Assembly: GCA_021731625.1 (NCBI GenBank)
Contig: JAKFXC010000099.1
Coordinates: forward strand, 1-40,542
Source of the DNA: Candidatus Omnitrophota bacterium
Lineage (GTDB): Bacteria; Omnitrophota; Gorgyraeia; Zapsychrales; Fredricksoniimonadaceae
DNA: 40,542 nucleotides
Direction: 5' to 3'
Under the pieces are notes generated by a model. That model was not told where the DNA came from. It did no database searches and worked only from the letters and a program-made list of their open reading frames with translations. Every line of letters starts with the position of its first letter. Position 1 is the stretch's first letter. A program made the position numbers and the translations under genes. Below, one piece after another: positions 28,724 through 39,481 of the stretch.

Positions 28724-29286
28724 TTATGGGCCTCCTGGAGGGGCCTCCTGGAGGGGAGGTTTGCGCGCATAGTCTATAAAATAATAACTAATCCCGTTGT
28801 CCGTCAGGCGGGGGCTGGCGGATGCAACCTTAAAATCCGCAGGAATTGGGGGCAAAAAGACGTCGCAGGAAAACTGGCCTTGGAGCACGGTGGCAAAAAT
28901 GCGGCCGCATTGCGGATGAACAAATGCCTGGGCAAAATATCGCCGCCGCCGATGACGTAGATATCCTCAACCCCCGGGACCCGGCCGGCATAGGTCAAGC
29001 CTTCATCGAAATCCGCAAAATGGAGCACACCGTCGGGAAGGCCCAGGCCTTTGCGCGAGAGCACCAGATTGAGCCGCTTGGGCAACGGGCGAAATTTATC
29101 CGGCAACGATTCCCAGGTGCGGCGGCCCATGATCACTGCATTTTGTTTTTTAGGGTCTTGGACATGCGTGGTGACTTGCTTAAAACGCTTCAAGTCTCCC
29201 GGTAAATGCCACGGCAATCCTCCTCCCCGGCCAATGCCGCGGGCCTCATCCATAGCTACAACGATGGAGAATGGTTTAGTCATCAA
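28724..29286 (-). pseudogene. folA: Dihydrofolate reductase with a single-base frameshift near 28934-28937
   Basis: ORF 28804-29286 matches DHFR until VIGGGDI; one extra base restores AQAFVHPQCGRIFATVLQGQFSCDVFLPPIPADFKVASASPRLTDNGISYYFIDYARKPPLQEAPPGGP* in the adjacent frame. Confidence 0.82.
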
Positions 29287-30098
29287 ACGGCGATGGGAAA
29301 CTTAATAAAAGGGGCTGGTTGGTAACCCACCAGGCGAATGTCCTCGAATGTGTACTCCAGGACTTTTTTACGGGGCAATTCCAGGCGAGGCAATGGCCCG
29401 GGCTTGCGGTCCAACTGGACTTTGAGGCCCTGCACGTGGTTTAAATAAATATGGGCATCTCCCAAGGTATGGATAAACATCCCAGGCGTCAAATTGCTCT
29501 CACAGGCCATCAGGGATAAAAGCAGGGCGTAACTGGCAATGTTAAACGGCACGCCGAGGGCCACATCGGCGGAGCGCTGGTAAAGCTGGCAATCTAGACG
29601 GCCATTGACCACATAAAATTGCACAAATGCGTGGCAGGGTGGCAAAGCCATTTTGTCAATGTCGGCGGGATTCCAGGCACTCACAATAATACGGCGGGAA
29701 TCAGGATTGGTTTTAATCAAATCCAGGGCCTGCTCAATTTGGTCGATGTGCTCCTTGCGATACGTCTGGGTGCGTTCCTCCCAGATAAATTTCTCCCATT
29801 TCCGCCACTGGTAGCCGTACACCGGCCCCAATTCTCCGTCCGGAGCGGCCCAGGCATTCCAAATGGGGGTATGTTGGGTCAAACCATCCTGAATATTAGT
29901 GGAGCCTTTAAGGAACCACAGAAGCTCATAGACCACGGCATCAAATAACACTTTTTTGGTGGTCAGGATGGGAAACCCGTCCCGCAGGTCATACCGGGTT
30001 TGGTGGCCGAAAATGGAAATGGTGCCAGTGCCGGTGCGGTCCCTTTTTTGCTCACCGCGCTCGAGGATCTGCCGAACGAGGTCCAAATATTGCCGCAT
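29283..30098 (-). CDS. thyA: Thymidylate synthase
   Basis: [57 protein letters not shown]. Confidence 0.98.
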   Translation of the reverse strand: MRQYLDLVRQILERGEQKRDRTGTGTISIFGHQTRYDLRDGFPILTTKKVLFDAVVYELLWFLKGSTNIQDGLTQHTPIWNAWAAPDGELGPVYGYQWRKWEKFIWEERTQTYRKEHIDQIEQALDLIKTNPDSRRIIVSAWNPADIDKMALPPCHAFVQFYVVNGRLDCQLYQRSADVALGVPFNIASYALLLSLMACESNLTPGMFIHTLGDAHIYLNHVQGLKVQLDRKPGPLPRLELPRKKVLEYTFEDIRLVGYQPAPFIKFPIAV

Positions 30099-30116
30099 AG
30101 TAATGAGCTCCCGCGC

Positions 30117-32108
30117 TTATTTCCACATCCGGTCCCGGTATTCTTCAACCATACGCTGGGTATTGAAAAAACCTGCCCGGCGGACGCAATGGATCATTTT
30201 GTCGATCCAGCTGCTTTTAAGATCAATGACGCCTTGTTGATTCGTTTGGTAATACAAAGTCATGGCGTCTTTCAATACTTTATAGAGCGCGGCGGAATCT
30301 TCGTCAAGGCGTAACTCCTGCTCGCTGCCGATTTTTGGCCCATGATGCTCATACCCAAAAATCCAGCCGATATCATCATTGGCTGCCTCCACCACCCAAC
30401 CGTCCAATGTGGAGACCTGGACCACACCGTTTAAGATCGCCTTCATGCCGCTGGTGCCTGACGCCTCAAACGGGGGCAATGGGTTATTAAGCCAAATGTC
30501 CACCGAATTGCTCAGCAATTTGCCGAAATACGTGTCGTAATTCTCCAGAATCAAAACTTTGATCACGTCGTAATGGTTATTTAACTGGTCGATGTGATTC
30601 AGGATGTCCTGGATGTGCGCCGCCCCGATATTGTCATTGGGATGGGCTTTTCCCGCCAGGATAATTTGCAACGGCCCGACTTTATAGGCCAAATCCAAAA
30701 GTTGGTCCACATGATGGAACAACAGCGACGGACGTTTGTAGCCGGTGATGCGGCGGGCCCAGCAGACTGTCAGAACATTCTCATCCAATTTCCATGGTTT
30801 GACCACCTTAAATAAATTGCGTTTATTGCCCTGATGGGCGTCAAATAAATCCTTGCGAAAGGCCTGGTCATTGGCCAAACGGGTGACGTTTTCCAAATTT
30901 TTGGGCTGGCGGCGCCAGTCGGCAAAAGCCTGCCCGTATTTGTCAAAGAGCTGGGCATAACTCTCCGAGACCCAGGTGTGCATATGCACCCCGTTGGTGA
31001 TGGCATCGATGCGCTTGGCAAAATCCGGAAACTGCAAACGCATGATCTCGCCATGCTTTTGGGCCACGGCATTGGTACGCCGGCAGTTGTTCAAACAGAT
31101 ATAGGTCAAATTGACGTCGGTAGAGTCCTTCGTTTCTTTGCCCAAATCTTTCATGGGGTCTAGATATTCCGGCAGAAAAATCTGGTCGAGGTCGTGAATG
31201 CCGAAGCGGTCATGCCCGGCCGCCACCGGGGTATGGCAGGTGTAGACAAATTTCTTTTTCTCCAGCTCCATCTGATTTTTGTCTTTGAGCTGGACATATT
31301 TTTCAACCAAGGCAAAGGCCGCGTGTCCTTCGTTGAGATGGTAGGTATTAATATCGAAACCCAGTTCGCTGATCGCCTTCATGCCCCCAATGCCCAAGAT
31401 AGATCTTTGCATAATGCGCCAAGACACCTGGTCGCTGCGGTAGAGCTGGTCTGTCAGTTGGCGGAACCGTTCGTTGTTTTCCACCACATTGGAATCCAGC
31501 AATATCAGGGGACAAACATTCTTTTTGTCGTAGCTATAGACGTAATATTTCCACAAGCGCAAATGCAACAGGCCGTCCTTGGTATTGATGCGCACCCGGT
31601 TCTTGAGTGGAATCAAACCAGGGTACGAATGCGGATCCCAGGAAAGTTCTTCCGGGACTTGGCCGTGTTTGTACCAAAAATTCTGCTTAAAATACCCCTT
31701 GTTCCAGAGAATGCCGAAGGCCACCACCGGCAAACCTAAATCGGCAATGCTCTTGACCGTGTCCCCTGCCAGCACCCCCAACCCGCCGCTGTAGATGGGG
31801 ATGTCCAGCATTTTATTGATGTCGATCCTAAACACGTAATCGGAAAGCCAAAAATTGGAGAACACTTCATGCTTGAAGAATTGGTTCTTCACACTCATGG
31901 GGCGGTTAAGCGAAAACGTATTATAGACGCTGGGAGACAGACCGTATTCCATTGAAAAATAGGCAATGGACTTTGCATTGTGGTTGCGCAGCCGGGTCTC
32001 CGCTTCCAAAATGGGGGCCAGAGGAAAGTCGAAATAGCTCTGCGGTTTAATATCCTGGGTGTAATTGGAAAAATTTTCTATGCTGGAGGTGAATTCTTCG
32101 TACGTCAT
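30117..32108 (-). CDS. glgP: Alpha-glucan (glycogen) phosphorylase
   Basis: SIAYFSMEYGLSPSV, YSGGLGVLAGD, TNGVHMHTW, EASGTSGMKAILNGVVQVSTLDGW. Confidence 0.96.
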   Translation of the reverse strand: MTYEEFTSSIENFSNYTQDIKPQSYFDFPLAPILEAETRLRNHNAKSIAYFSMEYGLSPSVYNTFSLNRPMSVKNQFFKHEVFSNFWLSDYVFRIDINKMLDIPIYSGGLGVLAGDTVKSIADLGLPVVAFGILWNKGYFKQNFWYKHGQVPEELSWDPHSYPGLIPLKNRVRINTKDGLLHLRLWKYYVYSYDKKNVCPLILLDSNVVENNERFRQLTDQLYRSDQVSWRIMQRSILGIGGMKAISELGFDINTYHLNEGHAAFALVEKYVQLKDKNQMELEKKKFVYTCHTPVAAGHDRFGIHDLDQIFLPEYLDPMKDLGKETKDSTDVNLTYICLNNCRRTNAVAQKHGEIMRLQFPDFAKRIDAITNGVHMHTWVSESYAQLFDKYGQAFADWRRQPKNLENVTRLANDQAFRKDLFDAHQGNKRNLFKVVKPWKLDENVLTVCWARRITGYKRPSLLFHHVDQLLDLAYKVGPLQIILAGKAHPNDNIGAAHIQDILNHIDQLNNHYDVIKVLILENYDTYFGKLLSNSVDIWLNNPLPPFEASGTSGMKAILNGVVQVSTLDGWVVEAANDDIGWIFGYEHHGPKIGSEQELRLDEDSAALYKVLKDAMTLYYQTNQQGVIDLKSSWIDKMIHCVRRAGFFNTQRMVEEYRDRMWK

Positions 32109-32177
32109 GTCCGCCCTTTGTATGTAGGAGATGGATTATAACAAAAAATGTCCTCCCCCAGCAGGAAAATGAACTTT

Positions 32178-33731
32178 TTATGGACGAAGATCGTAAATGG
32201 CAATGGTGCCTTTTTTGTCCTGCTCTTTAAGAAAAGCAATGGAATTGGGCAAATCCTGATTATGGTCCAACACAAAACGCGGCAACAAAGCTCCGCTCAA
32301 ATGAGGCAACACGGCCACCGGCGTCATCTTGTCCTGGATCAATTGCACATAGGGAATAAGTCGGGGGCTAAAACGGCTGCCGTCGGCGGTCCAGGACACG
32401 TACACCTGCGGGTCCATAATCAAAAAATGATACCCCTGGTGAACTAAAGCCGCAAAGGCCGCCGGGTCTTTAGGCAGAGCGACAACGGTGCCCGCATCCG
32501 CAACATAGAGCGATAACACTTCCGGTTGGGTGGCCATGATTTTAGCTTGAGGGTCATGCGCCAGCACCATGCCGATGGCCTGCCGGTAGTCGCTGTGGGC
32601 CCGGGACAACACCTGGCTCTGCCAGGCCAAACCGACCAACATGACCGCCGTGGCAACCATGGCCAGAATGCTATAACGCGGGTAGGCGTCCTTTAAATGC
32701 AGGATGCAATAGGCCACCGCCATTGCCTCAAAAGGCAGCACCACGCACAAATACCTGGCTCCTTTTTCCGCCGCAAAAGAAAATAAAAACATCTGCATGA
32801 ACGCTAACCCAAACGGCAGCAAGTTGGCCCATTGCCTTTGCCAAACAAAATACAGATTTCCGAAAAAGAAAATGGCAAACAAAGGGTGCTCCAACCTAAG
32901 CAAGTAATATGGAAAAGATAAAAAATTCACAAATTGCCGATGGCTCTGGGCTTCGTCGGCCTGATGCAACATCCACTGGACTGTTGCTGCGGTGTTCGCC
33001 CCGCCGAACAAAGAGCCAATCCCGAAAACCACTCCTCCATAAACGGCCAAAAAACACATCATCTTGACCCAATCCGGTTTCCGGCGGGCCAAAAGATCGA
33101 GATGCATCTGGGTCGCAAGCACAAAAACCGGCGCAATGATCATGCGGTAGTTGGTAAAGAAAACCGCACTTAAGAACACCCCCGCCGCAATGGTTTTGGC
33201 ATTTAGCCCCCGGGGGCTAAATACGTATAGATATAAGCCGCTTAAGAAAAACAAAGTGCTCAAAGATTCCTGCATCCCCAGGCGGGAATAAAACACGTGG
33301 CTTGGTAGAAACAAAAGTATGCCCGCGCTAAGCAGCGCTATGGGCAAAGACTTAAAATAGCGATGGGCCCATACGAAAGCCAGCCCCACGGTGAGCAGGC
33401 CGGCCATGGCCGAAATCAACCGGGCAAAATAATAGCCTTCCGGGCCGGTCAGAAAAGTCCGCACATTCAATAAAAAAAACCACAAAGCCTTAGGGGTGGA
33501 CAACGCCGCCTTAAACATCAACCCTAAGATAATCCCCAATTCATGCAAATTCTGCGGCGGGTTCGCGGCCACCAAACTCAAGAAAGGCCGGTTAAAACCC
33601 AAGTACATTCCCTCATCATAAAATACAAAATCATTGGCGGTGATGTTCACAAGGCGGATCCACACGCCAGCCAAAAGTGCTGCGGCCATCAACGGCTTAC
33701 GGATAGATTTGAAAGAGTAAGATGCCATCAT
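32178..33731 (-). CDS. Glycosyltransferase family 39-like membrane protein
   Basis: Multi-TM with PMT/ArnT-like N-terminal FYDEGMYLGFNRPF and ARLISAMAGLLTVGLAF; start near 33731. Confidence 0.78.
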   Translation of the reverse strand: MMASYSFKSIRKPLMAAALLAGVWIRLVNITANDFVFYDEGMYLGFNRPFLSLVAANPPQNLHELGIILGLMFKAALSTPKALWFFLLNVRTFLTGPEGYYFARLISAMAGLLTVGLAFVWAHRYFKSLPIALLSAGILLFLPSHVFYSRLGMQESLSTLFFLSGLYLYVFSPRGLNAKTIAAGVFLSAVFFTNYRMIIAPVFVLATQMHLDLLARRKPDWVKMMCFLAVYGGVVFGIGSLFGGANTAATVQWMLHQADEAQSHRQFVNFLSFPYYLLRLEHPLFAIFFFGNLYFVWQRQWANLLPFGLAFMQMFLFSFAAEKGARYLCVVLPFEAMAVAYCILHLKDAYPRYSILAMVATAVMLVGLAWQSQVLSRAHSDYRQAIGMVLAHDPQAKIMATQPEVLSLYVADAGTVVALPKDPAAFAALVHQGYHFLIMDPQVYVSWTADGSRFSPRLIPYVQLIQDKMTPVAVLPHLSGALLPRFVLDHNQDLPNSIAFLKEQDKKGTIAIYDLRP

Positions 33732-34617
33732 CCCAGTGGTGAAGCTCCTCGATGTCTCTTGGACGCTGCCAAGGCACATGGCTCTTGGCCAGCTTACTTT
33801 TTTCCAGGTCGTTTAGGTATCCTTGACCTTCCCCCAGCACGTGCATGAGCTGGGCCCGGTATTCATAGGCCTCAGCATAATTGGGCGCCAGGTCCAGGGC
33901 TTTGGTCAAAAACACCAGGGATTCTTTCAAAAACCCCAAATGAAACGACGCTACCCCGGCGTAAAAATAGAACTGCGGATCTTGAGGATGCGCCGCAATG
34001 CCTTCGCCAGCCATGCTCAGCAGATTCTGATATTGCTTGGTTTGCAGATAAATAAAGCATAAATTGGCATTGACCATCAACCGGTCCCGGGGGACCCGCT
34101 CTTGCATGTAATGGGGAAAGACCTCGTGCCCGGCATGCCTCTGCCCGACGTGCAATTTGCCCAGCAGATCGTCCAGATTCTTGGGCATCAAGAATTTGCT
34201 TTTTCGGAACAACTCTTCTGCCCCAGCATAATCCCCCTGCTGCATTTTGATCCAAGCCAGGTCGTAATAGAGGGTGTACAGGGACTGGTCGATTTCAATT
34301 CCTTTTTCGTATTCTTTAACCGCCCTGGGCAGATCTTTCAGATAATAATAGCAAAACCCTAGATTGCCGTGCATCATTCCGGTTTTAAAATTTCCCAGCT
34401 GCAACGTTTTATAATAGCCGGCAGCCCGCCGGAATTCGGCAATGTCAAAGGGGTTAAACCCGTAAGAAAAAGCATGCACATAATCAGCGTTGGGCCGGGA
34501 CGCATTCAAAATGTCATCGGCAGATTGGTTGCGGTCGAATAAAAAAAACAAAGAGCCCAACATGGCAATGTATAAAAAGGCCGTCACAGGGCTAATCTCC
34601 GGCGGTCGCGCCGCCAT
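33697..34617 (-). CDS. TPR-repeat protein with N-terminal TM
   Basis: Repeated TPR-like units (GNLGFCYYYLKDLPRAVKEYEKGIEID; YFYAGVASFHLGFLKESLVFLTKALDLAP). Confidence 0.8.
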   Translation of the reverse strand: MAARPPEISPVTAFLYIAMLGSLFFLFDRNQSADDILNASRPNADYVHAFSYGFNPFDIAEFRRAAGYYKTLQLGNFKTGMMHGNLGFCYYYLKDLPRAVKEYEKGIEIDQSLYTLYYDLAWIKMQQGDYAGAEELFRKSKFLMPKNLDDLLGKLHVGQRHAGHEVFPHYMQERVPRDRLMVNANLCFIYLQTKQYQNLLSMAGEGIAAHPQDPQFYFYAGVASFHLGFLKESLVFLTKALDLAPNYAEAYEYRAQLMHVLGEGQGYLNDLEKSKLAKSHVPWQRPRDIEELHHWDDGILLFQIYP

Positions 34618-36767
34618 TGCTGCAGGCCGAAGCCAAAATAAAAGTAAAAAAATGCCATCAAGAACATATACATGATGGTGCCGCCCAAAGGCCTAAATTC
34701 CAGATGCACCTCTGCTCTGCCGGCGGGGATGTCCAATCCTTTGAAGGCAAAGTTGGCCCTCGATATGGGCACCGGCTTGCCGTTGATCGTGGCCTTCCAA
34801 AACGGATGGAAGCTGTCATTGTAGAGGAGAAACCGCGGCGTGGGAAAATCCACTGCCAGAGAAATCTGATTCGCATTGAAACGCTGCACGGTGATCCCCT
34901 GCCCCGGGCCATTGATTAAGATGCCATTGGGCCGCAGCACAAACTCCTTGGCAAATCCATGGGGCGACGTGGCCGGTTGGCTGGAAATGTTTTGAGGGTA
35001 GACGATAAATTTATGACGGACATAATCTTTAAAACCCGGTATGGATTCCACCATCGGAGCCAGCATATACGACCAATAGGTCGGATACCCGTATTTCGTG
35101 GTGATGAACCGGTCCGAATCCTGCATGGCAATGATGTGCCAGTTATACCACCGGTAAATGTCATTGGCCTTGGTCTCATCGTATTGGGTGATCTGGCGTA
35201 CAAAGGAAAACTGCGGAGGTGCCAATGGCGTATGCGCTGCCTTGACAATGGCGTCGGAATGATTGTGACTAAATTGCCGCGCATGCAGGAACAATACTTC
35301 CATGGGCGAAATAACGGCCAACCCCACCAAAGCCGCTTTTCCCCATCGGCCCCGCAGAAACGAAACGCCTAAGAAGCGCAGGACCGTGACCACCAAAAAC
35401 CCGACGGCAACCGCATACGTCGTGTGCAAGGTGTACCCCGGTCGGCTCCAGAGCAACCCATACAGACCAATAACCAACACGGCCACAAAGAGGGAAACGT
35501 AATTCCTGGACGCAGCTTTCAGCCAAAAGGAGCGAAAAACTTCAACCGTAAAAATAATGTAAATCGTGATGATAAACGGGGTCAGCAAAAAAATGTTCCG
35601 GAACATATCGAAGCACGGGACATATTTAAAGAGCAATCCATAGACGGGAGTCAAGCGGGCCAGGGCAATCAAAAACAGCACCAGGCCTAAAAACCCCCAA
35701 TACACCATGCGTTTATTCAGGCGAGCGACAATGCCGCACAGCAGGACCAAATGGGCCAGGGCCGGGACATAAAAAATGCGTTGATTGTCATAAGCAATAT
35801 TATCCAGCGAAAAAATCTCCCGCGCGTTCACCAGAATCGGCGCCTGCAACAGTTGAATGAATAAAGAAAACAGGGACTGGTCGCGCAAGGCTTCCGAGAT
35901 GGGAATGCCGGAATCCTTGACCGAATCGTACGTCATCACCGTTGGACGGGCCAAGACCATAAAATCAGATTTTAAAAAAAGCCAGTTCAAAACGCTGGTT
36001 GTGACCGCCACAGCCACGGCCCCTATTGCTAGGATCGCAAGAAAAGGGTTTTGGCGGGCCCAGGCCATAAAATCTTGAAACAGATGGATCACGACGGATG
36101 GGTATAAAACGACACCCAGAATCAGCGCCACCATCAGCACCGTGGCAAAATAAAAAGGGATATACGTTGTGGCAATGAGCATCAGGGTAAAACTTAGCAG
36201 CAAAACGCTGGCGGTCCGTCGGGTTTGATAAAACTCCACCAGGAAATAAAAAAACCAGATGGCTGGGACAAAAAGCAGAATCAAGGTCACTTGGGTAAAG
36301 AGCGTCATGCCCACGCCGGAGAATAAAAACAGCAAGAACCCTAAATAGGCCAAAAATTCTTCCGGAAACAAACGCCGCAGCAAAGCATACACGCCAAAGG
36401 CAGCCACCACCAAATAGAGAGCCACCGTCCATAAAAAGGCATGGTAAAAATCCACGCCCAGTGCATTGAGCAACAAGGTCACCATCCACAACGGATTGAA
36501 TTCCCCTACCTGGAACACGTGCCCCATGCCCCAATGCATAAACGGGTTCCAGTGGGCGAATATCCCCATTTTCAAATTGACCAAGAAATATTTGACCAGG
36601 GCAAACACCGCGAAGGTGTCTTCGCTGATGAGGAGTTTTCCCCACAGCAGGCCGCGGTACAAAAAACACCACAAGGCGATCGGAAGGACGAATTTTAAGA
36701 GTTGCTTAACGCGCGTGAATAAAGGCATGCATTTTTTGGGCGACGGTGTCCATGATAAAAAAAACAT
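34584..36767 (-). CDS. Large multi-pass membrane protein, YfhO-like
   Basis: 727 aa, many TM helices, C-terminal soluble beta-rich region ending in a TM segment. Confidence 0.72.
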   Translation of the reverse strand: MFFLSWTPSPKKCMPLFTRVKQLLKFVLPIALWCFLYRGLLWGKLLISEDTFAVFALVKYFLVNLKMGIFAHWNPFMHWGMGHVFQVGEFNPLWMVTLLLNALGVDFYHAFLWTVALYLVVAAFGVYALLRRLFPEEFLAYLGFLLFLFSGVGMTLFTQVTLILLFVPAIWFFYFLVEFYQTRRTASVLLLSFTLMLIATTYIPFYFATVLMVALILGVVLYPSVVIHLFQDFMAWARQNPFLAILAIGAVAVAVTTSVLNWLFLKSDFMVLARPTVMTYDSVKDSGIPISEALRDQSLFSLFIQLLQAPILVNAREIFSLDNIAYDNQRIFYVPALAHLVLLCGIVARLNKRMVYWGFLGLVLFLIALARLTPVYGLLFKYVPCFDMFRNIFLLTPFIITIYIIFTVEVFRSFWLKAASRNYVSLFVAVLVIGLYGLLWSRPGYTLHTTYAVAVGFLVVTVLRFLGVSFLRGRWGKAALVGLAVISPMEVLFLHARQFSHNHSDAIVKAAHTPLAPPQFSFVRQITQYDETKANDIYRWYNWHIIAMQDSDRFITTKYGYPTYWSYMLAPMVESIPGFKDYVRHKFIVYPQNISSQPATSPHGFAKEFVLRPNGILINGPGQGITVQRFNANQISLAVDFPTPRFLLYNDSFHPFWKATINGKPVPISRANFAFKGLDIPAGRAEVHLEFRPLGGTIMYMFLMAFFYFYFGFGLQQWRRDRRRLAL

Positions 36768-37221
36768 TACCCGTTTTGCGGAGATGGTATGTGTCCCCTT
36801 TTTTGGCTAGATCCTGGGACCCTACGAGGCGAGTGAGTCGGTTCTCAAGGATAATGGCCGTATTGTAGCGACGCAGCACGTCAGGCAAAGGCGTTTGTCC
36901 TGTGCTGCCGCCGAGTTCCCGAATCAAACGCATGCGGATGGAGGTCTCATAAGGTCCGAAAATACACAACACATACGCAAATGCCGCGGCCCCATAAATG
37001 ATCAGCACTAAAATAAAACAAATGGCCTTCTCGGCCCCGGAATAATCCGCCACCGTCCAGGCGGACCAGATGGCGGCAGGCAGCCCCAAGCAGAAATTGA
37101 TGTAGATGGCATTGATCAAAACCTTTGGTTTAAGGAAACGGAAAAAAATCACATGCACCAGTAAAAAAAAACCAAAAGAGGCAACACCAGCTCCCAAAAC
37201 TAAAATGTCCGGATCTGGCAT
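36706..37221 (-). CDS. Hypothetical membrane protein
   Basis: 171 aa with several TM segments. Confidence 0.65.
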   Translation of the reverse strand: MPDPDILVLGAGVASFGFFLLVHVIFFRFLKPKVLINAIYINFCLGLPAAIWSAWTVADYSGAEKAICFILVLIIYGAAAFAYVLCIFGPYETSIRMRLIRELGGSTGQTPLPDVLRRYNTAIILENRLTRLVGSQDLAKKGDTYHLRKTGNVFFIMDTVAQKMHAFIHAR

Positions 37222-37222
37222 A

Positions 37223-37702
37223 TCAACCCCCCATCTCCCGGCCCAATAGTTTTTGATAAAACGCTAAGCAGCCGGCAATGGCGCGCCCGCTGGCGGTCAG
37301 CCAGTAACGGCCGTTATGTTCTTGGGCACAACCGCTTTGCACCAATTCTTCCAGGCGCGTCATAATAAAATCCTCCTGCTCCAGGCCTTTTAATATTTGC
37401 GCATAGGCGGCGCCGTCGGAAGCGGCCACGATTTGCAGGACCCGTTTGGAAGGACTGACCAGCTCCGTGATCACATAAAAAACCAAATACACCGGGATGA
37501 GCAGCAGGTAAATGGCGGCGCAGCTCCATTTGAACGGCCAATGCAGAAATGAAGCCACAATGAGAAAAGCAACCCAATTCTGAATGGCAATGATCATGAA
37601 AAGTTTAGTTTTGAGCGTTTTTTGCGGGTCCAGGCGGCAAAGGACCAAATGGATCGTCATGGCCAGAACAAAGAAAAAAAGACCAAGCAGTAACGTGGGC
37701 AT
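37223..37702 (-). CDS. Hypothetical membrane protein
   Basis: 159 aa with several TM segments and a winged-helix-like C-terminus. Confidence 0.65.
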   Translation of the reverse strand: MPTLLLGLFFFVLAMTIHLVLCRLDPQKTLKTKLFMIIAIQNWVAFLIVASFLHWPFKWSCAAIYLLLIPVYLVFYVITELVSPSKRVLQIVAASDGAAYAQILKGLEQEDFIMTRLEELVQSGCAQEHNGRYWLTASGRAIAGCLAFYQKLLGREMGG

Positions 37703-38418
37703 CAGGATTTGTCCGGCCAGTAAATGTCTTTCGCGAGCACCACCACGGTGTGGACCACCGCCCGCACGCTTTTAAGCGTCAAGGCCTTGGATTGCTCGTG
37801 TTTACGGCCGCTGTGTTCGAAATAAATCGCCTTGTAGCTATGCCCGGCCTTTAGCATCCGGATGATGCATTCGGCCAAGGCCGCCAGACCTGTGGACTTG
37901 ATCGGAATGGACTGCAATAATTCCCGCCGGCAAATAAAGGCGCCGTTGTAATATTTCAGCCGCAGCACGAAAATCAAATTCATGGCCACCACAAATAGAC
38001 GCGACAATGCCCGTCGCAGCAGGGAACGTTTGGTGGTCTTGCGCATGTAGGTGATGATGACGTCCGCGCTCCCCCGGCTGGCAATCAATTCTTTGAGCGA
38101 CAGGGCGGCCATGTCATTGTCCCCCGGGAATACGGTGACATACTCCTTGGTGGCCATCTTGACCCCCCTGGCAAAGGAATAACCGAATCCCTGGTTGGTG
38201 GCATTGGACACGACCCGCACCTGGGGATGGGACTCCGCTTTCAAGCGAGCGAATTCCGCAGTTTTGTCAGGACTACCGTCGTCGATGACAATGATTTCAA
38301 AATCCTGCGTAGATGCGGCGGCCGCGGCCATGGCATTGTCGACGGCTGCCTCGATGTTTGCCTCTTCCCGAAACGCGGGGACAATGATGCTTACCCCTTT
38401 GTCTGTGTGATTATCCAT
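37702..38418 (-). CDS. Glycosyltransferase family 2
   Basis: SIIVPAFREEANIEAAVDNA, IIVIDDGSPDKTAEFA, FPGDNDM. Confidence 0.92.
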   Translation of the reverse strand: MDNHTDKGVSIIVPAFREEANIEAAVDNAMAAAAASTQDFEIIVIDDGSPDKTAEFARLKAESHPQVRVVSNATNQGFGYSFARGVKMATKEYVTVFPGDNDMAALSLKELIASRGSADVIITYMRKTTKRSLLRRALSRLFVVAMNLIFVLRLKYYNGAFICRRELLQSIPIKSTGLAALAECIIRMLKAGHSYKAIYFEHSGRKHEQSKALTLKSVRAVVHTVVVLAKDIYWPDKS

Positions 38419-39448
38419 CGGCTTTGACGATGATGCGGCCTGCCCCGCCTTTTTGTAATACCTCGAAGGCCTGGTTGATTTCTGACAACTGGAAACGGTG
38501 CGTGATCATTGTGTCAAACGGCAGCTGCCCGCGGCCAAAGGCGGCGATATATTTTGGGACGTCGCGGTCGGGCTGGGTCTCCCCGCCCCATGTGCCTATA
38601 ATACGCTTGCCCTTGATCAAATCAAAAGGATGAAGTTGAATTTTCTCATCCTTGCCTAAATTGCCGGCAATAACGCAGATTCCGCCTTTCTCTTTGACTG
38701 CCGCAAAAGCCAGTTCCATAGCGGTTTTATTGCCGGAGGCGTCAACAGCATAGTCCAGCCCGCCGGGAGAGAGTTTATAAATTTTGCTCAAAAGATTTTT
38801 GTCTTTGGCATTGAGGGCATGCGTGACGCCCAGGCGTTTGGCAAATTTAAGTTTTTGTGCATCGATGTCGATGGCGATGATGATGGCACACCCGCGGCGT
38901 TTGGCTCCGAGCACGACGCTTAGGCCCACCCCGCCGACTCCGAATACAGCCACTGCTGAACCGGGTCGGGCTTGCACGGTGTTTTCCATGATGCCGCAGC
39001 CGGTCACTACCGCGCAGCCTAAAATCGCCGCTGCCTCAGGGGGAATGGTTTTCGAGATTTTGGTGACTCGGTTTTCCGAGACAACGGAGTAGTCGCTAAA
39101 GGTAGTCACGCCGCCGGCATTGATGATGCGACCATTGAGCCGGTATTGACTACTTAAACCATCGAGCCCCTTGCCTTTGATCCAGGAGAGGCACACGTAA
39201 TCGCCTTTTTTGACCTTCATCACTCCTGGTCCGATGTCGACAATGGTACCGGAAGCCTCGTGGCCCAGAAGGTGCGGCAAGAACTTGTCCGGGCCTTTAA
39301 GCCCGATCATTTCATTGTATTGGGCTCGGCAGATCCCGCTGTAGAAAATCTTAACTAAGACTTGGCCCTTTTTAAGAGCAGGGATTTCCACATCGTCAAT
39401 GACGAGGGGCTTATGCAATTGCCATAATATCGCCGCGCGGGTTTTCAT
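38411..39448 (-). CDS. Zinc-binding alcohol dehydrogenase family protein
   Basis: LLGHEASGTIVDIG, CAVVTGCGIMENT, AVFGVGGVGLSVVLGA. Confidence 0.93.
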   Translation of the reverse strand: MKTRAAILWQLHKPLVIDDVEIPALKKGQVLVKIFYSGICRAQYNEMIGLKGPDKFLPHLLGHEASGTIVDIGPGVMKVKKGDYVCLSWIKGKGLDGLSSQYRLNGRIINAGGVTTFSDYSVVSENRVTKISKTIPPEAAAILGCAVVTGCGIMENTVQARPGSAVAVFGVGGVGLSVVLGAKRRGCAIIIAIDIDAQKLKFAKRLGVTHALNAKDKNLLSKIYKLSPGGLDYAVDASGNKTAMELAFAAVKEKGGICVIAGNLGKDEKIQLHPFDLIKGKRIIGTWGGETQPDRDVPKYIAAFGRGQLPFDTMITHRFQLSEINQAFEVLQKGGAGRIIVKADG

Positions 39449-39481
39449 TATTTGGTGCCCCCCACCCTAACCTGAATTAAT

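Noticed and set aside
28728-28770. Tandem-looking repeat ggcctcctggaggggcctcctggagggg
   Set aside because: Explained as the coding end of the frame-corrected DHFR gene (PPLQEAPPGGP).
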